From Zygnema cylindricum (taxonomy: Eukaryota; Streptophyta; Zygnematophyceae; Zygnematales; Zygnemataceae): a stretch of 64,000 bases of DNA. Below, in pieces: positions 50,106 to 62,300 of the stretch. Made by a program: the position numbers and the translations under genes. The DNA lies in assembly GCA_037447655.1 (NCBI GenBank), contig JBBHKE010002390.1:1-64000 (forward strand), read 5' to 3'. How positions within the stretch are numbered: the first letter of the stretch is position 1; each line of letters opens with the position of its first letter. Under the pieces are notes generated by a model. It saw only the letters and a list, made by a program, of their open reading frames with translations. It had not been told where the DNA came from and did no database searches.

Positions 50106-51069
50106 GGGTACTTTCGCTTGTGCTAAAGTTATAGTTATTTTCTGTCGTTTTCCTCCATAACTTAGAAAAAACGTGAAAATCCGCAGCCGTACCAAAATGT
50201 TGAAATTACCACCGTACAAGTTGCATTACCGTGAAACTTTATATGTACTACAGTTGGTCGTCTATCGCGATGTAGTTTGTCGTCTAGCACATTTCGACCC
50301 AATTTCGCGTCCCTTCAGCTCATCTTCAAACTTTATATAAAATCACCTCGTGAGGTGATTTTAAATATAGTTATATGAGGTGAGTGAATAGGCAGGCGAT
50401 GTCGCACGTGTCAAATTTTTTTGACAATATTGTGCGCGGAGTACCAAAAAAAAAACCCACCGCACGTTTGCTGCGTTGTGCGTGACTTTTTTTCTGTGCA
50501 TTTTTTTCCGTACAAGGGCCGGGGAGGGGGTTTCGACCAACGGACGCCATTTCGCAAAAGCAAAGTTCGTGAAAGCGCCTCTCTCTCTCTCACTCTCCCA
50601 TTGACGCGTCTATCTTACAATTTTTGCAATGAAAAAAGGCAAGAAAGGTATCAAATGAAAAATATATAAAAAATATTTATTTTGGCTGTCTTTTATTTTA
50701 TTTTGGTGGCAAGTAGAGTGAAAACGGACAAAAAAACAAAATAGGGAAACCATGGTGGAATGTTTTGGAATTAGTGACGTCGACGCTAACATAATTTGAG
50801 CGTGACGTCAAAATGTCACAAACCGTAAACATCTACGATGTCACAAGTAGCTAGACGTCTACAACCGTCGCTATTTTATAAACGTCATCAATTGCCGCGA
50901 GTTTTTTACTCGTCTACAATCGTCACAAATTACACCCACGTCTACTTCCATCACAATCTAAAGTTACGATTTCATTTCTTTACATACGAATGCTCTGAAA
51001 GTTGTAAGGATAATCTTCGCTAGAAAACAAAGTAACAAGACTAAGTTTCGGTTACATGCGAAAGTACCC
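50106..51069. mobile_element. PIF/Harbinger-like element, TAA target duplication
   Basis: The 964-bp element starts GGGTACTTTCGCTTGTG and ends ACATGCGAAAGTACCC. TAA lies on both sides (50103-50105, 51070-51072). The relative at 48677-48700 reads GACGACTAAATTTCAATTT without insertion, confirming a 3-bp TAA duplication. The TWA duplication and GGG start fit PIF/Harbinger. The interior has a palindromic AAAATCACCTCGTGAGGTGATTTT (50339-50362) but no transposase. Confidence 0.82.
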
Positions 51070-51118
51070 TAAATTTCAATTTTTCGACTGAGTTTATATC
51101 CAACGCAAAGTTCAAAAG

Positions 51119-51938
51119 TGTTGTCCATAGCCATTTCTAGCCATGGATTCACCCTCGGAAGTACCACAGACTACCCTAAAAACAGCGTACTTTGGATAGA
51201 CACAGAATTCAACAGAATTAACAAAACAAGCTGAAACTAAATTAACAGATATTATATAGGCTATAAAATAACCTCACAAAGTTTCAGATAAAAATAATAA
51301 ACAGAGTGATCACATCATCTAGTCAAAGTTGCAGAAAAACAGTCTGTCAGAAATTTGATTAAACAGACTAACTTCACAATGAAGTAAAACACAGACCAGG
51401 CACACAATAGACCTGCAAATCTGTGACAATATTAACAATACAAATAGGAACACACATGCAGAATTTCAGACAATTCTGCCAACAGATCTCAGAGAAATCC
51501 TCAGATAAAATTACCAAAAATCCCCATAAACAGTTTTTGGTCCAAAATGACGAAGTCCTACAAATATACACTAGAGCTCACTACTGAATGTACGGAGGCA
51601 TACCAACCGTATGTAACCCGAATACTTCGTGACAAATCAAAATGAATAGATTTACACTAATACCTAATACACATAGGACAAAACATTGTTGCAAATATTT
51701 ACAAACCTTACAAATTTCATCAAACGAATCTGGACCGTCCAATATAAATATCATGTGATGGACGCGATTTCGCGTCCCACTTAATTCCTTTTTCACGTCC
51801 TTTTAATTTTCCTCGTACATCTACTCCCCCAATCCGCAAACCATTCGAACCACCACATTAATTTCGTTAATTAAATACGCACGCGAACACGCGCACTCAC
51901 GAAACGTCGTGTGTGCACGAAACCAACTTTTCAAAAAC
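51119..51938. repeat. Dispersed ~820-bp repeat, copy 2 (LTR-like, unclassified)
   Basis: Matches 36446-37268 end to end with moderate divergence. Here it lies inside the long-TIR element and away from any copia coding sequence, so if it is an LTR it is a solo copy. No clear target duplication was found. Confidence 0.6.
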
Positions 51939-52728
51939 CAACAAAAAGTAGGTGAAAGTAGGCCCATACAATATGCCTATTGTATGTAAAAGATACAGTA
52001 TGACTGTAAGACCCATATTGTATGGGTCGCAAAATGAAAAAAAACAGTAACAGGGTTGAGTTCCACATCGATCAATAGAGAATTAAACATCATGTCTAAA
52101 TTTTGAAAAACATTCGGACAATTTTTTTTTTCTGCGAGTGTTTAGGTATTTTTTATTTTAACCGTCAGATTTTGGACGATCGGACGGTCGCTGATCAAAG
52201 TAGCGACCTAATAATATCACATCAAAAACCCATAACACAACTTACGATAGGACTATCTGTCATATTAGCGCCTGCAATTTTTGAAGGCCACACTAAACAA
52301 AGCCTCAAATTGACTAACCAGGCAGTATGGGACGATAAAAAAAAAAATTCCCACACTGCCAAAAATATTACCAAAACCTACTCGTTGGTGGCTGCAAAAA
52401 CACTTTGGTTGTTTTGCCCTTTCTGAAAAAACTATGATCTCTCTGTACTCTCTCTCATCCCTCTCCACCACTCTAATTTTAACTCCTCCGCACTTAATTC
52501 ACTTCACCAAATTTTGTTTGGTTTGCCGTCCGCGTTTTTTGTTTTTTCCGAGTTTTCTTTCCCGCAGTATGTCATATTACGTCGTGTTAGTTCGCTAAAA
52601 AGTTTCGTCCGGCGGCGTGTGCTGTACTATGATCATACGTCATACAGTATGCCTACTCTACGCGAGTTTTGTGCCATGTTTTGTGCGCCTACCAAAGGCC
52701 TACCATAAAAACGCCTACTTTTGAAATA
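51939..52728. mobile_element. CATAGTTC-family hAT-like element, inverted and degraded
   Basis: It begins near AAAAAGTAGGTGAAAGTAGGCCC and ends GCCTACTTTTGAAATATG, the reverse orientation of the elements at 54947 and 56004. Subterminal CATACAATATGCCTATTGTATG and ACCCATATTGTATGGGTC hairpins are shared. The target duplication is not recognisable. Confidence 0.7.
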
Positions 52729-53057
52729 TGAAACAACCTGCTCTCACCGTGGAGCTCACGAAACGACAAAAAGTGACTGTATGCAACACTTTTATTTTAC
52801 ATGGTTGCGCACATTACTACTGTAACGCTCACAGCCGTGAATTGTAAATTATATTATGATGGTCGGCTTCGCGAATGGCAAACTTTAACCGGTTGAAACA
52901 ATATTTTGAAAGTCAAAGTTGTCCAACCGATTGACCGTCAAATTTAGACTCAACGGTACTTTACTTGTCCCAATGTGTACCTCAAACGTACAATTTTTTA
53001 CAAAATGACGTAAGTGAGTGTGCGCAACCAAAACAGTCACAACCATGATTAATTCTC

Positions 53058-53335
53058 TTAATTAAAGTTCAATTACAATTCCGTTGAAGTAAAGTTAAAC
53101 TGTTAAACTTAAGTTAAATTTAAAGTTTGGTTGATGTTTTTTTTAAATTCCGTTAATGTTCTGTTAGAGTTCAATCCCACCCTTTAGAATTTCGCTAAAC
53201 TTCCATTAGAGTTCAATTAAAGTTTCCCTAAATTTAAGTTAAAGCTGTTAATTGAATTTTAAGTTAATTTAAAGATTTGCCAAACTCCCACAAGTTAGTT
53301 TAGTTAAGGTTTAGTTAACTGTATAAAATTTAGCA
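53058..53335. repeat. Degenerate TTAAAGTT array
   Basis: AGTTCAATTACAATTCCGTT, TTAAACTTAAGTTAAA and similar words recur without a fixed period. This is the distal edge of the cluster of long-TIR elements. Confidence 0.65.
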
Positions 53336-54221
53336 ATTTCGTTCAGTTTGTATGTCAAGTAAGATAATGCTGACATTGAGTTAACCTGATAAGGAAGCCC
53401 ATTAAAACGCGCAAAGTGAAGTTCGCCAGTGAAGTTGTTCAGTTAAAAGCAAGAAGTCCCGTAAAAGTGCTGCCAGTTAATAGCAAACACCTCGCTGTAA
53501 CATGACAGAATACGAAAAATGAAAAAAGTATTGAATAAAACAAAAGAGCTTCTGGCGTCAAGTACGAAAAACCGCCAGGTGCAAGCATAAATAGGTCCGT
53601 TCGAGAACATACGCTGGAAAAGAAACATTATAATACACGACACAGGAAAAAAGGCAAACAAGACAAAAAAATATATATACGTTACAAAGAATAAAACGTT
53701 ACTTAGACATAACACGTTAAAACAATATCACGCTCGTTAATGATAAAAACAAAAAAGCCAAAGTAGGCATCAAAACGACAAAATAAACGTTGGAGTACGA
53801 ATCGACAAAGCCTGCATAGTTCCGTTGGAATCTACGCTAGAAAACGGACGTTAGAACATGATGAAAATGAAAGGCAAAGTACATAAAGACAAAACCAAGA
53901 TAGACAATACAATAAAATCGACAAATGAAATAAGGAACGTTAGGAAAACACACCAAAACATAAAATGTTACGCGAAGAGCCACAATAAAGGTACGGTGGA
54001 CAACAAAATGACAATGGAAAACGCAATCTCTAAAGTACATATTGACGAATCAAGAAAATAGTTCTGTTGGAATACGTGCCCTGACAAAAAAGACTTTGGA
54101 ATGAACAACACGTGAAAAAAAAAGCAAACTGACAAATCAAATATAGACATTACAGCGAAATAGACCAAAAAGAAAAGGTACTTTAGAATCACTAAAGTAC
54201 ACGTCAAAGCGAAAAAAAAAT
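53336..54221. other. No gene recognised
   Basis: AT-rich sequence with frequent ACGTTA, GACAAA and ACAAAA words and several short open frames without domain motifs. I see no repeat boundary or splice-supported coding segment. Confidence 0.35.
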
Positions 54222-54946
54222 TAGTGTTGTGTATCGAGAACCTTTTGCCAATGTTCGATATGTTCCTTTTTTTTTACTTGTCGATAATCGATATATCGTT
54301 ACGGTATATTGAGAAGGCGCGATGCAATTACAATAAATCACAATGAGTTATCGGCTCGATAACTAGAACGTGAATCGTTGTTAGGGTTTAGCAATTATTA
54401 GTGTTAATAATAAATCACTGTTGTTAATGCTCATTTGGGTTTTTCAAAATTCAAAAAAATAAAAATAACTGTAATTGATCCATAACGCTGATTTAGGTAC
54501 ACCGGATCTGGAGTAATTATATATACAATAAAATAGGTAGAAGTACAAAATCTGACAATCCGTACAACCTCGCGTCCTTTTACTATAATTGATCCATAAT
54601 TATAATTTGTGTTTGCGAACGAGTTTTGTCGCAAACTCGACTCCACGTTTATACTAAGCGCAGTTCTGTATGCAACCGAGATAAGCTAACTACCATTTCT
54701 GTACGATTTTCAATATGAAGTACATTATTGTACGAAAAAAACACCTTCCGTACATCACACTATTCAAGAAATGCGTACGACATAATTGTTAACGCTAATT
54801 TACAAGAACCGTAATTAAAGTCAATGAAAAATTAGATTTATTAATTCTATTTCAGGTTTCGAGGTCAAAATTTGGGGGTGCCGATATAGAGTACATAAAG
54901 GCTAATACCGATTCACAGTGTACAGTACGCTGCTAATCGATATTAC
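54222..54946. mobile_element. hAT-like MITE end and decayed TA-MITE sequence
   Basis: TAGTGTTGTGTATCGAGAACC at 54222 is a diverged left end of the TAGTGTTGGG family. Its best partner is GATACACAACACTA at 58232-58245, four kilobases away, but the flanking octamers do not match. The rest contains a right end of the TA-flanked family (ACCGATTCACAGTG near 54907-54920). Confidence 0.45.
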
Positions 54947-55252
54947 CATAGTTCAAAAGTAGGCGTTTTCAATGTAGGCCTTTGGTCGGCGCTTTTATCG
55001 TAAGTTGTGTTATGGGCTTTTCATGTGATCTTCTTAGATCGCTACTTTGATTAGTGACAGTCCGATCGTCCGAATTAGACGGTGTAAATAATTTTGTTTG
55101 GTCCGAATGTTTTAATTGGTCCAAGTTTTGGGCATAATGTTTTAATTGGTCCGAATAGGTCTGAATACAATATGGGTCTTATAGTCATATTGTATGTTTT
55201 GCATACAATAGGCATATTGTATGGGCCTGCTTTCACCTACTTTTGAACTATG
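54947..55252. mobile_element. CATAGTTC-family hAT-like MITE
   Basis: The 306-bp element starts CATAGTTCAAAAGTAGGCG and ends CCTACTTTTGAACTATG. The flanking octamers GATATTAC and GTTATTAG agree at 6 of 8. The right part carries ACAATATGGGTC and CATACAATAGGCATATTGTATG, a set of overlapping hairpins. Confidence 0.85.
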
Positions 55253-56003
55253 GTTATTAGTGCAAAAAATAGCGTAACGCCTAGTTTAATGTTAATAACT
55301 CTAAAGGTGAAGTTCCATTAGACATTCTAGAATTGTACACCAGCATTACGATGCTACAATTTGAACGTAGTTCCATTCGCAGATTTTGTAAACCACGGTT
55401 AGCGAAACAAGTGCAAGTAAATATAGATTTGATATTGAAAATCGTCAATGATTTTCACATCGACCAAAAATCTTCATTTGCTACCAGGTCATCCTTAACA
55501 CAACTTTTTTTTCCTCTTTGCATACGTTTTTTCGGATACCACCTCATTTTTTTAGGGTTTCCTGTTTTTACGCGTGACGAATGAGCGTTGCCAAAAATCG
55601 TGTGACGAATTGGTGGTAACAAAAATAGTGTGACAAAAGTGCGTTACGATATTTCGTTTGTATTTTCTGTTAGATTTTTGAATGCGTATATCGTGTGCAA
55701 TTTTTTTTGATTTTCGTTGGTCGCCATCTCGACACGTATGCTCAATATCCAAAGTGTCGCAACTCAATTTTTTCCGTAATTGATGATGTACCTCCTCGAG
55801 GTACATCACCATTTACAGAAACTTTCGAAGCGAATGCCTCGCGAAAAAATATCCAACGGTCAATGTTAACTCCCCTAATTTTGGAGAATATTGCCAAGAT
55901 TCTCTATAATGTTGTTTTACGGATAAAAACAAAATAAGAAGTACGGCGTAGTACGGAGTGGTCCGAATTTTTGTAAACAACCTCACTTTTCGTATAATGG
56001 AAC
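55253..56003. other. No gene recognised
   Basis: No supported coding exon. The open frame at 55333-55584 shows no family motif. A perfect palindrome ATGTACCTCGAGGTACAT sits near 55788-55807. The words GCGTGACGAATGAG, GTGTGACGAATTGG and GTGTGACAAAAGTG form a short imperfect repeat at 55570-55640. Confidence 0.35.
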
Positions 56004-56576
56004 CATAGTTAAAAAGTAGGCGTTTTTATGGTAGGCCTTTGGTAGGCGCACAAAACTGCGCACAAAACTGCGCACAAAACTCGCGCAGAGTAGGCATACT
56101 GTATGTGTGTGTGTTGTGCACACTCTTGTACGAACGTACGAATCTGACGTATCATCATAGTACAGCGCACGCCGCCGGACGAAATTTTTTAGCGAACTGA
56201 GGCGTAGGATGACATTCCGCGGGAAAAAAAACGCGGAAAAAAAAAACGCGGACGTAAGTCATGTCGTGAGTTGTGTTATGGGCTTTTCATGTGATCTTCT
56301 TACATCGCTACTTTGATCAGCGACCGTCTGATCGTTCAAATCTGACGGTTTATATTAAAAATACCTCAAAACTCACAAAAAAATAAAAATTTGTCCGAGT
56401 GTTTTTCAAAATTTTGACATGACGTTTAATTCTCTATCGATCGATGTGCAACTCAACTCTGTTACTATTTTTTTTCATTTTGCTACCAATACAATATGGG
56501 TCTTAAGGCCATATTGTATGTTTTGCTTACAATAGGCATATTGTATGGGCCTACTTTCACCTACTTTCGAACTATG
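56004..56576. mobile_element. CATAGTT-family hAT-like element, exact 8-bp target duplication
   Basis: The 573-bp element starts CATAGTTAAAAAGTAGGCG and ends CCTACTTTCGAACTATG. AATGGAAC lies exactly on both sides (55996-56003, 56577-56584). The interior shares GTAGGCCTTTGGTAGGCGC, CGCACGCCGCCGGACGAAA and GACGGTCGCTGATCAAAG-like segments with 51939-52728 in inverse orientation. No transposase was found. Confidence 0.93.
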
Positions 56577-57035
56577 AATGGAACTTCACCCTTTGTGATT
56601 TTGCGTCCAAAAAAAAAATAGCATTAACATTAATTTGGCACTTAACGCCAATTTGTGTGTCGAATTCGTAGCGTGTACGCTGAGCTGTCATCTATTCAAA
56701 GTGCAAGTGTACTATCCTGACAGCTTTCGCCAAAACACGTACCTGTGCGGTTTTGAAATTGCACGAAACATGTATATTAGAGTAAAATTTATGATATTTT
56801 ATGCTTTGTATTTTGTAATGTTCCGCTCTTTCCGGCGGCTAACTGGTACTAAAATTTAATTTATATGGGGAGCGCGCATAATGTTGTAGAAATGAGATGT
56901 CACGTTGAAATGAAATGTACATAAACGAGCTTCTCGTACATTACACTTATTTCGACGAACGTTATATAAAATGGTTAACATTAAATAAATACTTTCCATA
57001 TTACCGTTCATTCTATTTTTATGTTAATAACACTA

Positions 57036-57519
57036 CATTGCGAATCGTAATTAGAGTAAAAAAAGAGAAAAAAATAATTAGAGTTATGAACTCTAATTTG
57101 TGTGATATAACTTTTTCAGAAAGAAATTTACTCTAATTTATTTAAGTATTATAATTTGACGCGCTGAATATCTCTACTGTAAATTAGGTATTCGTACAGA
57201 ATCTGACAAAATGTAAAGTTTATCGTCACTATAACGTTTGCACTACGCGGTTTGTTAAAACACAGTTACATGATAAGGGCCTGTATTAAATCATTATTTG
57301 TACTTTTTTACTTAATAAAGTACAATTGGCCACGGTCAGACACCGATCGTACGCCACACTATTTAAAACGACACTGTATTATAGTTATTAATGCTCATTC
57401 AAAAAGTACCTTAAATAGTATAATGAAAACCTTAGAATCATTTAATCTATTTAACGTGATTGAGTCAAAATTTAGGGCGACCGAATTAGCGTTATTTACT
57501 CTAATTACGCTTTGCGGTG
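57036..57519. mobile_element. TA-flanked MITE (CACCGCGAATCG family), diverged
   Basis: The 484-bp element starts CATTGCGAATCGTAATTAG and ends CTCTAATTACGCTTTGCGGTG, with TA on both sides. It shares TTTAAATAGTGTGG-type sequence and GTACTTTATTAAGTAAAAAAGTAC with the copy at 49323-49823, in the opposite orientation. No transposase is present. Confidence 0.8.
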
Positions 57520-57686
57520 TAATTTATGATTTTGGGCCAAAAAAAGCCGGGACAAAATTAGTGTTATTAACACTAATAACGATCACGGTAATCAGAAGGA
57601 TACCTTTGAGGGTCCATACTGACTTCGGTACGTTAATTTACCTTCCTCCCACCAAATATATTGTGATAATTTTGCTGGTCCTAGAG

Positions 57687-58146
57687 CAGAGGTCGCAAAA
57701 GACAAAATTTTAGATAACCGAAACCGACCGTTTCTTTTATTTCAAAATCTGAGTACTTGACGCCCGACCGGGTTATGTCACGCTCCTAAATTGTTAAGCG
57801 TTACCCAAAACGCGTTTACGAAAATAAAAGTTAACCGAAACTCGATTTCTCGCGACTACCCGTACCCGCCCGTACCCGAATAAGTACAAAATTAATGGTA
57901 TATTTCCCTTATACCTTCCACGATACCAAGAGTTCAAAGTACAATAATGTTGGATAGTATGGACAGTACAAAACTTTCATTTTTTTTCGTTTTTTGCTTA
58001 CCCGACCGTAACCGATTTCTTTTTTGTGAATCAACCGCCCGAATCCGCCCGGCCCCCCAGATTTGGCATTCGAATCCGTTCCAAATCCGACGCTGGCTGT
58101 CGGTTAACGGTCGGTAATGGTTTTGGTTAGCCGTTTGCGACCTCTG
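57687..58146. mobile_element. hAT-like element, CAGAGGTCGCAAA ends
   Basis: The 460-bp element starts CAGAGGTCGCAAAAGAC and ends CCGTTTGCGACCTCTG, with TCCTAGAG exactly on both sides (57679-57686, 58147-58154). It is a short relative of 45905-46716 without the 62-bp array, sharing AACCGAAACCGACCG and GGTTAACGGTCGGT subterminal words. Confidence 0.93.
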
Positions 58147-58154
58147 TCCTAGAG

Positions 58155-59337
58155 CGATTTACCGAGCCCTCTGACTGCTCGATATTCAACATTCGATCAA
58201 ATATCGAATTTATCGTGATGAGTTGTTTGACGATACACAACACTACAGTTATACTGTAGTTTGCCTCATACCAAGCGGCCAAGATCATGTGAAATGTGCA
58301 AAGGAGTTTTCCTATTCGTCAGTCTTGCTTTAAACGGGCTCCCAAACTGGTTGATGTTCAAGTTTGCCGATGAGTTAACATGACGTGGCGATAAGTCAAA
58401 AAAGTTAAGACGACAATCTAAAGTACATTACAAGTTTTCGGGTTAGGTGAATTGTACTTCAATTTCTTCACCTTTGTACCCCGAGAGTTACTCCGTGCAG
58501 CGTTGTTGCCTTGAGGAAAAGGACAAAAGGAATTTTTAAGCGCAACGCACGGGCACACACCTAAAACATTCAGTAACTTATGAACGTCACAAGCAAACAG
58601 ATTTGCAAAATCTTACGAATTTTTGACAAACATTTCGTACTGTGTTGTCAGTTTGTAATCGAACGATTACGCACGTTATTTTTAATTTCCAGGTAAGGAG
58701 TAACGAAACTGTGCTTGATATGGAAATCGGCCAAATAGGCCAAATAATAACCCCGTATCAAATACCAAGAAATAGTCCATATTCATTTTCTTTGGGGTTT
58801 ACTTTGTCATATACTAATATTGTGACGGTCTTCTTTTTCCATTAAACTTTTTTTTTAACCAGCATTTGGAAGACAAATAAGAGATCCGGTTGTCTTTTAT
58901 GCGAACGCGATCAATAAAACTTTTTGTAAAACTCTACCATCTTTTATCATAAGTTATCAAACAACTGGTATTGCATCTATTTCGTCCTTTTGACGGACCA
59001 ACAAAAGAATAAGGGAAAGATGGAGAGAGAGGGAGAGGGAGAGGGAGATGGAGAGGGGCAATCGAATTGTTAACATCAATCGAAGAGTGGGCATTTGAAA
59101 AGTTAAAAAAACGACATTGGTCCAAATGAACAAGAAAGTACAGTTCTTAACTTTCATAGTAACTGACTTTCACACACAATAATTATTTCCTAAAATGATG
59201 TAGACAATCATTTGATAGAACTGAGTTTTGCCACACTCGAAAAACGATCGAAAACTGATCATAAAGCATAAAAAACGTTGTTTATAGAAAACTCTAGAGT
59301 TCTTGAATAAGCTACTATTCCTACTATTCCTACGATT
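58155..59337. other. No gene; downstream flank of the MltB-type gene
   Basis: A MITE end (GATACACAACACTA, 58232-58245) and a purine-rich run of GGAGAGGGAGAGGGAGAT at about 59019-59058 are the only features. The stretch nearest 59337 should hold the 3' untranslated region of the minus-strand gene. Confidence 0.4.
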
Positions 59338-62300
59338 CTACTGGCCGATATTTGGAGCGTTTTGTTGCAATAATTGTGCATCGATTTCCGAGGCTAATTG
59401 AGCTACTGCCATCCCGTACAAGGAAGCTCCGTTGTACTTTAAAATGGATCGGAAATTTGAACACGCCAAATATACCGGTCCATTACAGCCATCTGGGGCG
59501 ACCTGCAATAAAAAAGAAAAAAAAAAGTAAAAAAGAGCAACAATTGTTTATAACAATAAAATAATGTTACTTAGAACAATAATGTTACTTAAGCATCTTT
59601 CTCTTGTTAGAGCAGAAATGATAACACTATATGTGATTATATGCGAGTAACAAAAGGTTAAACGCAAAAAACAATATGGACATGAATGGCAAACAGAAAC
59701 AGATACAGCGAACTAAAATCAGTAAATTAATATGATTGGTGGAAGAGTTCCGCAGTGAATATTGTAGTCAAAAAATGAAGGTGACAGTCAAAGCGAATGG
59801 CTCGCATCTTTTCTTTCGGGTTAGATAACAAAGAAAACGCCTTCAAAGAAACTTGCATTAATCATGAACGTAGTATCAAAACAATAGTATCAAAACAAGG
59901 AAACAACCAAAATCGGTTCTTGTGAACTTTAAATTTGTAACGAGAATTGATGGCTAGGGAGACATAACCGCATCCAGTTATTTATTCCTTAACTCCAGCT
60001 GTGCAAAGCTTCCTGTCGAAAAACTAGCAGAAGTAAACTGCGATTCGTTATTAGCATTGAGAAATAGATAGTATGCCGATTACTTGAAGCGTTAATAATT
60101 ATATTTCCTGCCCGAAAGATGTGGACGATTTTGAACCGTGAAAAAAATTAGCATAAAGAAGAAAATCATTAGTATTAATAACACTATTTTGTGGTCAGAG
60201 AACAAAAATGGCTGGGACCGAAATAGTGTCATTAACAGTTATAGCCAATCACAGTAAAGAGCATGATGATTTCTGACGACAAATAAAAAATACGTAATGT
60301 CAAAAAAACGCCAGTAAGTACAGATTTCTGTACAAAACACCGCGAATCGCTATTAGCGTCAAAGATTAAATAGCGTATAAAAATAATTAGCGTTATTAAC
60401 GCTAATTGGGATTTGAAAACTTTCAAAGAAATCATTTACTATAATTAGAAATTACTCTAAATTTAAAATAGTATGGATAATTCTATTTGAGAATTTGGGC
60501 AAAAATTTGGGGGAACCGAATTAGCGTTCAATATGTTAATAGCGATTCACGGTGTACTACGGTTACTGACAGCAGCCATATACACTTTACGCAAAAAGTA
60601 AATACTTCATAAATTAAATGAGAACACAAAGAAAAAGTGGGTAACAAGTAAAAAAGAAGATGAAACATTACCAGACTTGCCAATGCCTCAAGAGGAAGAC
60701 CAAGCTGTCCATATTCGGAGGTCACACGGAAACGATCTTTCCACTCACTGACTGGCTTTTGCACTTGGAGTCCCAAATGTTTGCGATTGAAGCCCTTGGG
60801 AAGTTTTACCTGTTCAAGAAAGGAGAGAGAAAGACAGGAGAGAGGAAGAGGAGAGAGGAAGAGAGGAGAGAGAAAGTCAGGAGAGAGGAGAGGGAAAGAG
60901 AGAAAAGAGTGGATGTCAGGAGCCGAACCTTGTGTTTGACGAAGAGCTGGGTGCATACGCAAACAAATAAAAAGGTTTGAAGAAAAGAAGGAAAAGAAAA
61001 AGTAAAGAAGGAAAAAACATGTCACAGATGGGAATGGAAAAAACTTTTTATTGTGTCTTTTTTTTCTTCTTTACCTTCTGTCCCATGGGTCCTCCAGGTT
61101 TCCAACCGTTTTTCACCAAATAATTGGCCATGGAGGCAAACACATCGGCTTCCGATGTCCAAATGTCTGCAAAACTCCCCCTCAAAAACAAAAAAAAAAC
61201 CACAAAAAATACGAAAACAAACAGGAATATGAAATACATAAACAGAAATATAACACAAACAAACTAAAAGTCCATGATTGCTACATTTTGTTCATATGAC
61301 AGCACTGGAAATAAAACTGAATTCACCATCCATTTGACTAACTGACAAGCATATGTGTTATTATCATTTATGAATATGTATTACTATCATTTGTGTTATT
61401 TGTCTCAAATATCATACTAAGTTTTATGATTAAGTAATCCATTCCTAGTACATATTTTCATTTAGTACTTAAAAGTCTCATGTATACCGTAATGATGGAA
61501 GCGCAAACGTTACGACAAATTTTGTGAATTGTATTTCCTTCTTACCAACTTTTCCATCACACGCTCTCTATGATTGTCAAAGTATCTTTAAACTTCCTCA
61601 ATAATCCTCCTTTCCCATTTTGACTAACTTTGACTCTATTACTTTTTCGTCTTACCAGCTTTTCCATCACCGTCCATGTCCACGGCATATGCCATATAGG
61701 AGGAGGGCATAAACTGACATTGCCCCATGGCTCCCGCCCAGGAACCTCTCAAACGCTGTTCAAGATTCGCTCCTTTGTCTTTATCCATTATTCTCAAAGC
61801 CGCCACAAGCTCCCTTCGGAAGTAGGCGGCTCGTCTTGGCTGTGTGAGTCAAGAATTAACCTCACAATATTTAGGTTTCGTGCAATGAAAAATATGGACT
61901 GACTGAATCTCACCGTAATTTTTCAGGGCAATGGAAGGGCAATGGACTAATCGAATGTCAAAATGATTAGCTTTAGTGCAATAAATAAACATGGGACTAA
62001 GGTGAGAGCAAAGAGGGCATCTTGCAGCATAGGCAAATAGAGTTGAGCTTTTAGTCGGGATCAAATAGAGGTTAAAATAGGGACAGGAAGAAAGTTAATG
62101 GGAGTGAACCTGAAGACTATATTTATAGTTCATAACCGTTAGAATAAAGTAAATGGTTGTCGTGATGCGGAATTAAAATCAAAGATAATAGTGAAGAGTT
62201 GAATGATGTAGAGCACTCATTTAATTAATGGTATTAACACTACCTTATGAGTTCCGCTTAAAAATATGCACGATTAAATTAGTACAAACGGTGTACCTAT

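Larger units (their letters stand above)
49195..53057. mobile_element. Long-TIR element, degraded ends, enlarged by nested insertions
   Basis: The left end (TAGATTTGATCATGGCGGTG) and right end (ACAACCATGATTAATTCTC) are diverged versions of the family termini. A 31-bp direct repeat (CACTGACTGTTTTGGTTGCGCACAGG region) follows the left end. Inserted inside are a TA-flanked MITE (49323-49823), a Harbinger-like element (50106-51069), an LTR-like repeat (51119-51938) and a CATAGTTC-type element (about 51938-52728). The right arm resumes at about 52740 with CTCTCACCGTGGAGCTCACG. Confidence 0.75.

Noticed and set aside
57252-57713. 153-codon open frame on the plus strand
   Set aside because: It spans the end of a TA-MITE and the start of a hAT-like element and has no recognisable motif; a chance frame.
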